Shown here piece after piece: positions 1 through 7,806 of a DNA stretch of 64,000 nucleotides. How positions within the stretch are numbered: the first letter of the stretch is position 1; every line of letters begins with the position of its first letter. This DNA comes from CAYZPW01 sp964480475 (GTDB lineage: Bacteria; B130-G9), in the NCBI GenBank assembly GCA_964480475.1, contig CAYZPW010000001.1:1-64000 (forward strand), in the 5' to 3' direction. The notes beneath the pieces are model-generated. The model saw only the letters and a program-made list of their open reading frames with translations. It was not told the origin of the DNA and ran no database searches. Both the position numbers and the translations under genes were made by a program.

Positions 1-225
1 TCCCCCCCGGCCTTTTTTTTTTTTTTGCTCTGTCGGGGCGGCGGTTTTTTGTTCATCCCTTATGGGGGGGGGTTCGCCCCCCGCGCCCCTACGAAGCCGA
101 ATAGCGGCCTAGGTCCCGACCTTCAGCAAAGCCGCGACTGAACACGATAAAGCTGTTGCTTGAGACTTACGAAGAGAGGATTGATGCCAAGCGCTGCAAG
201 AGGCGCTGATTAGGGAAGGTTCTGT
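1..225. other. Low-complexity window edge, no gene
   Basis: The first 120 bases are low in complexity: a C run, a T run of 14, a G run facing a C run (a perfect small hairpin around 66-81) and a CGCCCCTAC end resembling the ends of the dispersed repeat at 2359. No coding sequence is visible. This may be a contig edge or a degraded repeat. The last bases hold the Shine-Dalgarno sequence AGGGAAGG (212-219) of the next gene. Confidence 0.4.
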
Positions 226-1635
226 ATGAAGCCATGGTTTAGAGGATTTCTAGCCATGACGTCTCGTGGAAGAGTTCTCATCGTCGATGACGACGCGTCC
301 GTTCGCTCGATTCTGTGTGAAGTGCTCGCCCAGGACGGCTTCAGCGCCGAGAGCGCCTCGACCGCCGAGGAGGCGCTGCAGAAGATATCGTCCCGAGAGC
401 TCGACCTGGTCATAACGGACGTCCGAATGAGCGGGATGGACGGTCTTCAGCTCCAGCACAGGATCAGGACACAGAACGATCACGTCGAGGTCGTGATAAT
501 CACGGCCTACGGGGACATCCCGATGAGCGTTCAGGCGATGAAACAGGGCGCGTTTGAGTTCTTGACCAAGCCGTTTGGCAGCATCGATCACGTCGTCCTG
601 GTGGCGAGGCGCGCCGCCGAGAAGGCGCAGATGGCCAAGAAGATCGAGGAACTCACGGACTCGCTTGAGAAAAGAGGCCACTTTGAGGAGCTCATCGGCG
701 CAAGCCAAGCGATGCAAAACGTGTATCGGCGCATTGCGCAGCTCGCGAAGACCGATTCCACCGTTCTTTTATTGGGTGAAACGGGAACAGGCAAGGAAAT
801 GACCGTGAGAGCAATCCACAATCTGGGCAAGAGAAAAAAGGCGCCGTTCGTGGCGGTCAACTGCGGCAGTCTGCCCGAATCCCTCCTCGAGAGCGAGCTC
901 TTCGGGCACGCGAAAGGCTCGTTCACCGGCGCCACATCCAGCAAGCTTGGGCTCTTCGCATCGGCGTCAGGTGGCTCTATTCTGCTGGACGAGGTGGAGG
1001 CGGCAAAGGAAGGCACCCAGATAGCGCTTCTCAGGGTTCTGGACACGAAGGAGATTCGACCCATAGGCAGCAACAAGAATCAAAAGGTTGACGTCCGGGT
1101 CTTTGCTGCGAGCAACGAGGACCTTGAGGCGCGAGTCGAGGATGGCTCGTTCCGAAAGGACCTCTACTACAGGCTTATCTCGGCGATCATCACGCTGCCG
1201 CCGCTTAGAGAGCGTCGTTCGGACCTGCTAATGCTAGCGCAGTATTTCCTGAAGCTCTATTGCAGGACGGATGGGCATCAGGAAAAGCGACTCTCGGCAC
1301 GAACTCGCGAGCTTCTCATGAGATACAGCTGGCCTGGCAATGTGCGGGAGCTCAAACACGCGATAGAGCACGGCGTGATCTTCTCGACGGGTCCAGTCAT
1401 AAACCCAAAAGACCTGCCGGACGCGATAACGTCCGCCGCTTCTGCCCAGGCCCCTGGGTTCATGACTATAGAAGAGCTCGAAGGGAGGCACATAGAGGAG
1501 GCGCTTCGACTGACGGCGTTCAATAAGGCAAAGGCCGCCAAGCTTCTGGGTCTGACCCGGCAGGCACTTTACCGCAAGATCGAGCGCTACCGCCTAGGGC
1601 CCAACGCCGCACTGACCGGAAACGGACACTTCTGA
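226..1635 (+). CDS. Sigma-54-dependent response regulator (NtrC family)
   Basis: This is a two-component transcription activator that opens sigma-54 promoters. The receiver domain (about residues 17-130) has the acidic pocket DDD, the phospho-acceptor Asp65 in ITDVRM and Lys115 in LTKPF. The AAA+ domain has Walker A GETGTGKE (184-191), the sigma-54 contact loop as GSFTGA (231-236; usual form GAFTGA) and Walker B SILLDE. A Fis-type helix-turn-helix closes the protein (about 425-460). The start at 226 has AGGGAAGG six bases upstream; ATG 256 is an alternative. Three candidate sigma-54 promoters lie in the window, before the next gene, the pilus operon and the flagellar operon, so this protein probably controls some of them. 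The likely partner kinase is not adjacent; the PAS kinase at 25908 is a candidate by inference only. Confidence 0.93.
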   Translation: MKPWFRGFLAMTSRGRVLIVDDDASVRSILCEVLAQDGFSAESASTAEEALQKISSRELDLVITDVRMSGMDGLQLQHRIRTQNDHVEVVIITAYGDIPMSVQAMKQGAFEFLTKPFGSIDHVVLVARRAAEKAQMAKKIEELTDSLEKRGHFEELIGASQAMQNVYRRIAQLAKTDSTVLLLGETGTGKEMTVRAIHNLGKRKKAPFVAVNCGSLPESLLESELFGHAKGSFTGATSSKLGLFASASGGSILLDEVEAAKEGTQIALLRVLDTKEIRPIGSNKNQKVDVRVFAASNEDLEARVEDGSFRKDLYYRLISAIITLPPLRERRSDLLMLAQYFLKLYCRTDGHQEKRLSARTRELLMRYSWPGNVRELKHAIEHGVIFSTGPVINPKDLPDAITSAASAQAPGFMTIEELEGRHIEEALRLTAFNKAKAAKLLGLTRQALYRKIERYRLGPNAALTGNGHF

Positions 1636-1851
1636 GCGAGACTACAACCTGAGGCGCCGCGAGACAATGACAAGCTGCGCCATCCCGACCGCCCATCAGA
1701 CGTGTGACCTGACCGCTGCTGAACGATAGGCACCGCGCAGCGAGTTTCGCCCCGGCCAATCGCCAGCACCTCGTTCGCTGCGTGCAGAACTCGTCGTAGT
1801 GTCCCTTTCAAAAGGTGATCCGAGCGAACATCCGTCGAATGGTGCTGAGAT

Positions 1852-1867
1852 TGGCACGATATCTGCA
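1852..1867 (+). promoter_or_regulatory. Candidate sigma-54 promoter
   Basis: The site reads TGGCAC, five bases, CTGCA, one mismatch from the -24/-12 consensus TGGCAC-N5-TTGCA. Transcription would begin near 1879. This puts it just upstream of the TTG start at 1920 and downstream of the earlier ATG at 1815, so it helps decide the start of the next gene. Confidence 0.55.
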
Positions 1868-1919
1868 TGGACTCTTTTTTGAGTTCAACAAAAACAAGAG
1901 GCATCGCAGGAGTGAGCGG

Positions 1920-2336
1920 TTGAAGAAGTCGCAACGCATGGATGAGGGAAAGGCTCGAAACGGGCCCCCGAATGGGAGCCTCGTAGTCGTAGTGGCCTCG
2001 AAGGACCTGGCCCACTGCCAGAGAATCAGAGGCATACTAAAGGAGCAAGAGTTCCACGTGGTTGACGGCCTCCTGCCGAACACCGCCTTGCCCTTTGAGA
2101 GACTACTCAAGCCATCGGCCTTCGTCGTCCAGGTTGAACCTGACCCGGCAAAGGCGTCGGAGCAGTTAGCCTTCCTAAGATCGCAGGACGCTGACGTGCC
2201 GATCCTGTTTGCGGTCGAGCAGAACACAGAACAGCTGGAGATCAACGTCAGGCAGATGGGCATCCAGTATTACATGCTTCTTCCGGCGGAGACTGAAGAG
2301 CTGACCGTGGTCGTGAACTGTCTTGCCAGGGCGTAG
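1920..2336 (+). CDS. Degenerate receiver-domain protein (pseudo-receiver)
   Basis: A protein of about 138 residues made of one alternating beta-alpha domain that resembles a response-regulator receiver. The first strand (VVVVASKD), the helix QRIRGILKEQEF and the last strand (YYMLLP) sit where receiver elements should be. The phospho-acceptor position is FVVQVEP, with no Asp, and the usual conserved Lys in the KP motif is replaced by Leu, so it probably cannot be phosphorylated. I prefer the TTG start at 1920: it has GCAGGAG at the right distance and lies downstream of the sigma-54 site at 1852. An ATG at 1938 is possible. Its place between the activator gene and the pilus operon suggests a role in controlling pilus assembly or polarity; this is inference. 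Confidence 0.6.
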   Translation: MKKSQRMDEGKARNGPPNGSLVVVVASKDLAHCQRIRGILKEQEFHVVDGLLPNTALPFERLLKPSAFVVQVEPDPAKASEQLAFLRSQDADVPILFAVEQNTEQLEINVRQMGIQYYMLLPAETEELTVVVNCLARA

Positions 2337-2358
2337 CAGGGCGTTCTTCTGTCCGGGC

Positions 2359-2468
2359 GTGTAGGGGCGGTGTCTCAGACCCGCCCGGCTACATGAATCC
2401 CTGCGGATACAAGGCATCTTATGCGATCATCAATTCGAACGGGCGGGTCTGAGACCACGCCCCTACAC
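2359..2468 (+). repeat. Dispersed palindromic repeat, family A copy 1
   Basis: About 110 bases with inverted ends. The left end is TGTAGGGGCG then GTCTCAGACCCGCCC; the right end is GGGCGGGTCTGAGAC then CGCCCCTACA. A conserved unpaired core holds CTGCGGATAC and GGCATCTTATGCG. Near-identical copies lie at 47216 and, inverted, at 59045; a diverged copy is at 45615. Similarity continues to about 2493. No transposase is inside, so it is a MITE- or REP-like element. Confidence 0.85.
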
Positions 2469-2593
2469 AACCGCAGCAACTTACGTCCCAGCCTCCGGAG
2501 CCCGCGTCGCTACTCAGCCGCAATCCATCCATCGCATCCCACACCGACGAAATGCGATAGGACCTGGGGCGAGCGCGATGACGAGAACGCCAG

Positions 2594-2700
2594 CGTCCGG
2601 AAACGGACGTTGATCGAAGGATGACGCAATCGTGGCTTCTGGGTTGGTATCGGGCGCCGCCTGGCGGCTTAGTTATTGCCCATGCGTCCGGATACGGACA
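2594..2700 (+). promoter_or_regulatory. Two palindromes, probable activator binding sites
   Basis: CGTCCG-GAAA-CGGACG (2594-2609) and CGTCCG-GATA-CGGACA (2685-2700) share the palindrome GTCCG-N4-CGGAC and lie 91 bases apart. The nearer site ends 112 bases before the -24 element at 2812. Paired palindromes at this distance are typical of enhancer sites for NtrC-type activators. The protein encoded at 226 is the obvious candidate to bind them. I did not see this motif near the other sigma-54 sites. Confidence 0.5.
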
Positions 2701-2811
2701 ATTCACTCGCGGGATGCAAGGTGGGCTTAGGGAGCACTAGAAGAGCGGCCACGTGGGATCGTGCCTGCTAGCGGGGATGCAGGAACAGTCGTGCAAGACA
2801 GATCGCTAAAG

Positions 2812-2827
2812 TGGCACGAAACATGCT
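2812..2827 (+). promoter_or_regulatory. Candidate sigma-54 promoter of the pilus operon
   Basis: TGGCAC, five bases (GAAAC), ATGCT: one mismatch from TGGCAC-N5-TTGCT. Transcription would begin near 2839 and give an untranslated leader of about 200 bases before the pilin gene at 3041. The two GTCCG-N4-CGGAC palindromes upstream support the call. Confidence 0.6.
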
Positions 2828-2839
2828 CCGATAAGTGGT

Positions 2840-3040
2840 GAGTGAAATGACAATCATAAGAGGAGGTAGCTACACGGAGCTTTAGCCCTTTCATTCACAG
2901 CAAAGGCGAAACAAGGGAAGGAGGTGCGAACGGATAGCCTGAAAGAGGTCCTAAAGCCACGCAAGTTTCTTAGTGTTTTGATGGAGAAATCCGCCCGTCT
3001 TTCGGGCGACCCACAGCTTTACTAGTAGGAGGAAAGAGAA
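2840..3040 (+). other. Long 5' leader of the pilin operon
   Basis: About 200 bases between the predicted start of transcription and the pilin GTG. It contains a possible 12-codon reading frame (ATG at 2847), a strong SD-like AAGGAGGTGCG near 2921 with no useful start after it, and a compact hairpin CGCCCG-TCTTT-CGGGCG (about 2992-3008) before the real SD GGAGGAAAGA. AAAGGCGAAAC and CTAAAGCCACG faintly recall a class I cyclic-di-GMP riboswitch, but I could not complete its stems. Confidence 0.3.
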
Positions 3041-3451
3041 GTGGGACAGCAACAACTACTGTTGATCGTATTGAGCATCATCATCGTCGGCATCGCGGTG
3101 GTCATCGGCCTGGGTCTTTTCAGCGAAGGCGCTGATCAGGCCAACATCGACCAGGTCGTTCAGGACGTCGTGTCTATGGGCGCGAGGGCTCAGCAGTTTT
3201 ATATGAAGCCAGATGCGCTCGGCGGCGGCGGCCAGAGCTTTGTCGGAATGACCATCGAGGACGTGGGCTCTGCCACAAATAGGAACGGCGACACCTATGT
3301 GGCGAGCGGCCAGTCGGCCTCCGGGGTAACAATCACTGGCACGTGCGTTACCGCTAAGTGCACCGACGACGACACTGTGGCAGTTACTGTCGTTGGGACG
3401 GTAACACCGGTTGATGTTACGACGGTCATTAACAAGACAGCAGGATCGTAG
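3041..3451 (+). CDS. Major pilin-like protein with MGQQQ start
   Basis: A 136-residue protein starting at GTG after a strong SD (GGAGGAAAGA). Residues 6-27 form one hydrophobic helix (LLLIVLSIIIVGIAVV), followed by a helical stretch and a beta-rich C-terminal half with two cysteines (TGTCVTAKC). Size and layout match a type IV pilin, but there is no basic leader and no FTLIE-like motif: the protein begins almost as a mature pilin would, with Gln after Gly2. It is first in an operon with all core assembly genes and is cut off from them by a terminator, as expected for an abundant structural subunit. Assignment as the main filament subunit is inference; a pseudopilin or membrane protein of unknown role is the alternative. 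Confidence 0.7.
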   Translation: MGQQQLLLIVLSIIIVGIAVVIGLGLFSEGADQANIDQVVQDVVSMGARAQQFYMKPDALGGGGQSFVGMTIEDVGSATNRNGDTYVASGQSASGVTITGTCVTAKCTDDDTVAVTVVGTVTPVDVTTVINKTAGS

Positions 3452-3465
3452 GCAAAGTTGCCATG

Positions 3466-3499
3466 GGCAGGCCCAACTTGTTTTGGGCCTGCCTTTTTT
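3466..3499 (+). terminator. Intrinsic terminator or attenuator after pilin
   Basis: The stem GGCAGGCCCAA (3466-3476) pairs perfectly with TTGGGCCTGCC (3483-3493) across a six-base loop and is followed by six T residues. It stands between the pilin gene and the platform gene at 3524, so partial read-through would set a high pilin-to-machine ratio. Confidence 0.85.
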
Positions 3500-3523
3500 A
3501 TCTAACGCAAGGGGCGAGGAGAA

Positions 3524-4876
3524 ATGGCAGAGTTTAGATACCATGGGATGAGCGCCGCGGGTCGGCCCGTTCAGGGGATGCTCGCGGCAAAGAACAAGAA
3601 GGCCGCGCAGCTGAAGCTCTCGGAGTTAATGCGGGCCAAGCGGTTCAATCTGAGAAGTCTCGAGAAGAAGCGGACCTACGTCTATAAGGTCCAAAGGGGA
3701 ACCGAGCGGCCCATCAAAGGTGAGAGAAAGGGCTACTCCCCCGAGGAGCTCACCCGCGCGCTTCGTGCAATCGGTTACCGAGTGCTATCCATCCGCCGGA
3801 AGCTGCTGGACTTCAACATGGGTCCACCGACAAACGACGTGGTGATGTTCATCCGGCTTGGGGCCGACCTGCTGCGAGAGAAACTGCCTTACGACGAAGT
3901 GCTCCAGCTTTTGGGCAACGACATCCAGAACAGGACGCTGCGAGAGGCAATCAAGGAGATCAGTAGCGACCTCAAGGAGGGCAAAGAGGGCAAGGAAGTA
4001 TTCGGAAAGCAGGAGGCCGCGCTGGGGCATTTTGCGGCCCACATGCTCGGCGTTGCATCGACAAGCGGGAACATGGTGGAGATATATGAGAGCACAGCGA
4101 AGTTCCTCGAGCGGAATCAGACGTTCAAAAAGAACCTGAGAAGCGCGCTGATCATGCCGGCCGTAACGGTCTTCTTGCTGATGTGCGCCGTGTTCTTCTA
4201 TGTTGGCTACATATTCCCCGAGACAGCGGAGATGTTCCTCAAGTTCGACATGGTGCTGCCTCCGATGACGCAGTTTACGCTGGATATGAGCCACTTTCTA
4301 ACGGACAACATCGTGATTATCCTTGTGGCGGTATTCGTGCCCTTGATTGTCGGGTTGAAGCTCGCGTTCAGCAAAAAAGGTCGGCTAATAGTCGATAGAT
4401 ACATAATCAAGTTGCCTATTCTGGGCTCGGTCTTGCACAAGACCAGCATCGAGATATTTTGCAGGGTATTCACGGCCCTTTATTCCGGCTCGGGCGAGAA
4501 TATCGAGGTGATAAAGACCGCAGCTGAGGCGTGCCGGAACCGCTACATGGAGCGTCAGATCAAGGAGATCACAATCCCCATGATGATCAAGGAGGGCAAG
4601 GGCCTGGTCGAGTCGCTTGAGAAGACAGGCGTTTTTACCGACAACGCGCTGAACAGGCTCCGAGGCGGCGCAGAGACAGGAACGCTGCGCAAGACGGCGC
4701 TTCAAGTGGCCAACTACTACGAAAAAGAAACGACGTATAGGATGAAGGCGATCATCGACTGGGTGCAGGTCTTCATCGCGTTCTACGTGCTTATCGTGAT
4801 GACGGCCATCACGGTTGTGTCCTCTGAGACAGCGATCATAAGCCCCAAGAGGCCTGGAGTTACAACGAGCCAATGA
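3524..4876 (+). CDS. Type IV pilus platform protein, PilC/GspF family
   Basis: An inner-membrane protein of 450 residues that anchors the assembly ATPases. The C-terminal two thirds contain two GspF repeats, each with a helical cytoplasmic part and a strongly hydrophobic segment (about 205-235, 262-285 and 410-430). The N-terminus carries the GspF linker pattern (FRYHGMSAAGRPVQG, then AAKNKKAAQLKLSEL) and then a second, similar stretch (YVYKVQRGTERPIKGE, then YSPEELTRALRAIGYRVLSI). This makes the cytoplasmic lead-in longer than usual and looks like an internal duplication. The SD AGGAG precedes the ATG. Its stop overlaps the next start by four bases, indicating translational coupling with the ATPase. 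Confidence 0.9.
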   Translation: MAEFRYHGMSAAGRPVQGMLAAKNKKAAQLKLSELMRAKRFNLRSLEKKRTYVYKVQRGTERPIKGERKGYSPEELTRALRAIGYRVLSIRRKLLDFNMGPPTNDVVMFIRLGADLLREKLPYDEVLQLLGNDIQNRTLREAIKEISSDLKEGKEGKEVFGKQEAALGHFAAHMLGVASTSGNMVEIYESTAKFLERNQTFKKNLRSALIMPAVTVFLLMCAVFFYVGYIFPETAEMFLKFDMVLPPMTQFTLDMSHFLTDNIVIILVAVFVPLIVGLKLAFSKKGRLIVDRYIIKLPILGSVLHKTSIEIFCRVFTALYSGSGENIEVIKTAAEACRNRYMERQIKEITIPMMIKEGKGLVESLEKTGVFTDNALNRLRGGAETGTLRKTALQVANYYEKETTYRMKAIIDWVQVFIAFYVLIVMTAITVVSSETAIISPKRPGVTTSQ

Positions 4877-6657
4877 TACCACCACCGCCGCAGGGGAGAT
4901 TTGGAAGCACGCTGGTCGATAACGGCGTCATAGATGATGAGACGCTCGACAAAGCGCTCCAGATACAAGGAACCGAGGTTGACGCCAACCGCCGCAAGCT
5001 CGGCGAGATACTGGTGGATGATCTCGGCATAGACCGCCATGAAGTCTATAAGGAGATAGCGAACATCTATGCGTTCCGGACGATGGAGCTCTCCCAGGAG
5101 GACCTTGAAGAGGATAGAATCAGGTTCATCAGCGACCTCATGGAGAGCATTAGCGGTGAGATGCGGAGCTATCTTATCGATAGGAGGGTTCTTCCCTATA
5201 AGCTCCACTCGGTCAAACACGGGGTCCTGATAGTCGTCTGTCCCGACCCGACGGACCGGGAGGTGCAGAGCCTCGTCACAGAGTTCGGCTATCGGCGATA
5301 CGAGATCGCTTACATGCGTCTCGAGGAAATCCAAGAGCTGGCTGCAAGGCTCGTGCCTCAGGAAGAGGAGTTCCTCAAGATACTTGAGCAGGCCAACGAC
5401 GCCGTCGAGATGATTGAGGACACCGAAACCGAGCTGGACGAAGAGGCGCTCGAGGCGGAGATCAACAAGAGCCTCCTGACCAACCTGGTTGAGGGCTGCC
5501 TGGTCGAGGCGGTTCGCAAAGGCGCCTCGGACGTCCACGTCATTCCCAAGCCCGGGAATATCACCGAGTTCTATTTTCGCGTGGATGGCAGGCTCCAGCT
5601 GTGGTATCGGCACGAGGGCACGAAGCCCGAGGCGATTTCGGCGGTTATCAAGGACAGGTCAAAGAACGTCGACCGGTTTGAGTGGGACTCGGCACAGGAC
5701 GGGTTCATTCAGCGGACAATAGACCACTACTTGATGCGGTTCCGCGTCTCAATTATGCCGATTGTCGGCCAGGAACTGAGGCGCAAGCTGGAAAGCATCG
5801 TCATCAGGGTTATCGATGACCGGAAGCTGATAACGGACTTCGAGGAGCTGGGCTTTCAGAAGCAAGCCAAGGATGATTTCGTCCGGGCCATCAGTAAGCC
5901 TCAGGGCATCGTGATGCTCACTGGCCCGACCGGCAGCGGCAAGAGTACGACTTTGGTCGCGGCCCTAAGTCACGTTATGAACCCGAGCATCAACGTCGTA
6001 ACAATCGAGGACCCGGTGGAGTATCACATAGCCGGCGCCAGGCAGATAAAGCTCGGGCCCAGGCTCGATTTTGACTTGGCGATTCGGTCGATATTGCGGC
6101 ACGACCCCGATGTGGTGATGGTCGGTGAGATGCGTGACAGGAAGACCGCAGAGATAGCGATCAAGATGGCCAACACCGGCCATTTGACGTTCACAACACT
6201 TCATACGAACGATGCGATAAGCGCGGTAGCAAGGCTCTACAAGATGGGCATTGAGCCATTCCTGCTTGCTTATTCGATAAACATCGTGGTTGCGCAGCGC
6301 CTCGTCCGGACTTTGTGCCCGGAGTGCAAACGCCCGATCAAGGACCTAGACCCCAAGATACCGCTTGATCTCGGCTTCACCGAACAGGAGGTAGAAGCGA
6401 CCACTTTCTACGAGCCGGTCGGCTGCAAGAAATGCCGCCTCGGTTACAGGGGACGCATCGCTATCCATGAGGCGTTCTACTTCACCAGGGAGATCAGGCA
6501 GCTTATCTATCAGGCCTCCTCTGAGATTGACGAGGACGCTCTGCGCCGGCAAGCAGTCTCTGACGGAATGCTGACGCTGCGCGCCTCGGGCCGGGAGAGG
6601 ATCAAGAAAGGCGTGACCACACTCGAAGCAATCGCCTTCGCGACCGCTGAGGATTAA
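4873..6657 (+). CDS. Type IV pilus assembly ATPase, PilB/GspE family
   Basis: A 594-residue hexameric motor ATPase for pilus extension. The N-terminal part (about 10-180) resembles MshEN/GspE N-terminal modules (GSTLVDNGVIDDETLDKAL, LGEILVDDLGI). The ATPase core follows: Walker A GPTGSGKSTT (about 351), the Asp box TIEDPVEY, Walker B VVMVGEMRD and the His box TTLHTNDA. A zinc-binding tetracysteine is present as CPEC and, about 40 residues later, CKKC. All expected catalytic residues are intact. It begins inside the stop of the platform gene. MshEN modules can bind cyclic di-GMP in some relatives, but I cannot tell whether this one does. Confidence 0.93.
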   Translation: MIPPPPQGRFGSTLVDNGVIDDETLDKALQIQGTEVDANRRKLGEILVDDLGIDRHEVYKEIANIYAFRTMELSQEDLEEDRIRFISDLMESISGEMRSYLIDRRVLPYKLHSVKHGVLIVVCPDPTDREVQSLVTEFGYRRYEIAYMRLEEIQELAARLVPQEEEFLKILEQANDAVEMIEDTETELDEEALEAEINKSLLTNLVEGCLVEAVRKGASDVHVIPKPGNITEFYFRVDGRLQLWYRHEGTKPEAISAVIKDRSKNVDRFEWDSAQDGFIQRTIDHYLMRFRVSIMPIVGQELRRKLESIVIRVIDDRKLITDFEELGFQKQAKDDFVRAISKPQGIVMLTGPTGSGKSTTLVAALSHVMNPSINVVTIEDPVEYHIAGARQIKLGPRLDFDLAIRSILRHDPDVVMVGEMRDRKTAEIAIKMANTGHLTFTTLHTNDAISAVARLYKMGIEPFLLAYSINIVVAQRLVRTLCPECKRPIKDLDPKIPLDLGFTEQEVEATTFYEPVGCKKCRLGYRGRIAIHEAFYFTREIRQLIYQASSEIDEDALRRQAVSDGMLTLRASGRERIKKGVTTLEAIAFATAED

Positions 6658-6677
6658 GAAGATAGGAGGGAGAAAAG

Positions 6678-7160
6678 ATGAGTTCAGGGCAGATGATGCT
6701 TGCATTGGGAGCGATTGTGATGCTCTCAACGTTGGCCCTCACCCTCAATAGCATTGTGCTGGACGGCAACAAGACCATGATGGAGAGCGAGCTCTACATC
6801 TCCGGAACATCGGTCGGCCAGTCCTTTCTGGAGCACGCAGCCGTGCTGGCGTTCGACGCGTCCGTTGGTACTCACGATGCATCCACGTTCCCCGACACGT
6901 TCACCTCGCCAGGAGGCCTTGGGCCAAAGGCGGGCGAGACTTACCCTAATTTCAACGATGTTGACGATTTCAACGGCTACTCAACCACAGTCCATACAAC
7001 AAGGGCGGACTTCGACGTCTCCATAACCGTCCAGTACTGCGACGAAAGCGGCAACGTCTCAGCCAGCCGCACATTCTTCAAGAAAATGGAAGTTACTGTT
7101 AGCAGTCCGTTCATTCCGACGGATGTAGTCGCGAGGCGGATATTCGCCTACAGCATTTAG
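6678..7160 (+). CDS. Minor pilin-like protein
   Basis: A 160-residue protein with a hydrophobic N-terminal helix (after MSSGQ, about residues 6-28) and a soluble beta-rich C-terminal domain with a single Cys near 119. SD GGAGGGAG precedes the ATG. As in the major pilin, the sequence before the helix is only a few residues long and is followed by Gln. Its position right after the ATPase and before a PilW-like gene suggests a PilV/GspI-like minor pilin. I do not recognise a named family; the call rests on architecture and context. Confidence 0.6.
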   Translation: MSSGQMMLALGAIVMLSTLALTLNSIVLDGNKTMMESELYISGTSVGQSFLEHAAVLAFDASVGTHDASTFPDTFTSPGGLGPKAGETYPNFNDVDDFNGYSTTVHTTRADFDVSITVQYCDESGNVSASRTFFKKMEVTVSSPFIPTDVVARRIFAYSI

Positions 7161-7185
7161 GGACCTCAAAAGGAGGTGAAGCAGG

Positions 7186-7749
7186 ATGGCAATTGCAGAC
7201 CTTATCGGCACTACCATCGTGGCGGGCATATTGATTCTGATGACGATAGCGCTTACGGGCAGTGTGTCCGAATCGACCACTCAACAGATGCTTGACGTTA
7301 CGACTCAGCAAGCACTCACGACGATCAAAGGCATGATCGAATACGATTTCCACAAGATGGGATTTGAGGCGGACCCGGGGACGGCGATTACATCAATGGG
7401 CACTGACAACATCACATTCTGGGCGGGAATCGACACGAACGCCGACAACGTCGTCGATGGCGTCAACACGATCGCGTATCAGCTTAGCGACACATCGCAG
7501 GCTTCGTCAACTCCCAATCCCGATGATCGCGTTCTTTATCGGACCGTCGGGGCCGCGACGCCTGTTGCGGTGGCTCTGGGCGTAACGAACTTCGCTCTCG
7601 AGTACTACGATGCCAGCGGAAACGTGACGGCAAGTCCCGCCGACGTCAAGACTATCAAGGTCAATCTGACCGTGCAGAGCACAATCCCCTATGACAGCAC
7701 GTACTCGGAGGCTGCCTGGGAGAAGAGAATCAGCCCCAGGAATCTGTGA
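7186..7749 (+). CDS. Minor pilin-like protein, PilW/PulJ type
   Basis: A 187-residue protein. The N-terminus MAIADLIGTTIVAG leads directly into one hydrophobic helix (about 7-25) with no basic leader. The rest fits the PilW/PulJ pattern: a central part with TITFW-like strands, then FALEYYDASGN, a KTIKVNLTVQ strand and a closing EAAWEKRISPRNL, the last being a common end of such pseudopilins. SD AAAGGAGGTGA lies seven bases before the ATG. It probably belongs to a priming tip complex with its neighbours. Confidence 0.65.
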   Translation: MAIADLIGTTIVAGILILMTIALTGSVSESTTQQMLDVTTQQALTTIKGMIEYDFHKMGFEADPGTAITSMGTDNITFWAGIDTNADNVVDGVNTIAYQLSDTSQASSTPNPDDRVLYRTVGAATPVAVALGVTNFALEYYDASGNVTASPADVKTIKVNLTVQSTIPYDSTYSEAAWEKRISPRNL

Positions 7750-7806
7750 GCATCGTCGGGTGGGATATTTGGGCAATGCGCTGACTAGGTTAAGGGAGGC
7801 TTAGAA

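Noticed and set aside
250..717. Long minus-strand open frames opposite the regulator gene
   Set aside because: High-GC codon bias creates antisense frames; composition is Arg/Leu-rich and no start signals exist. The same holds for antisense frames opposite the pilus, murA and giant-protein genes.
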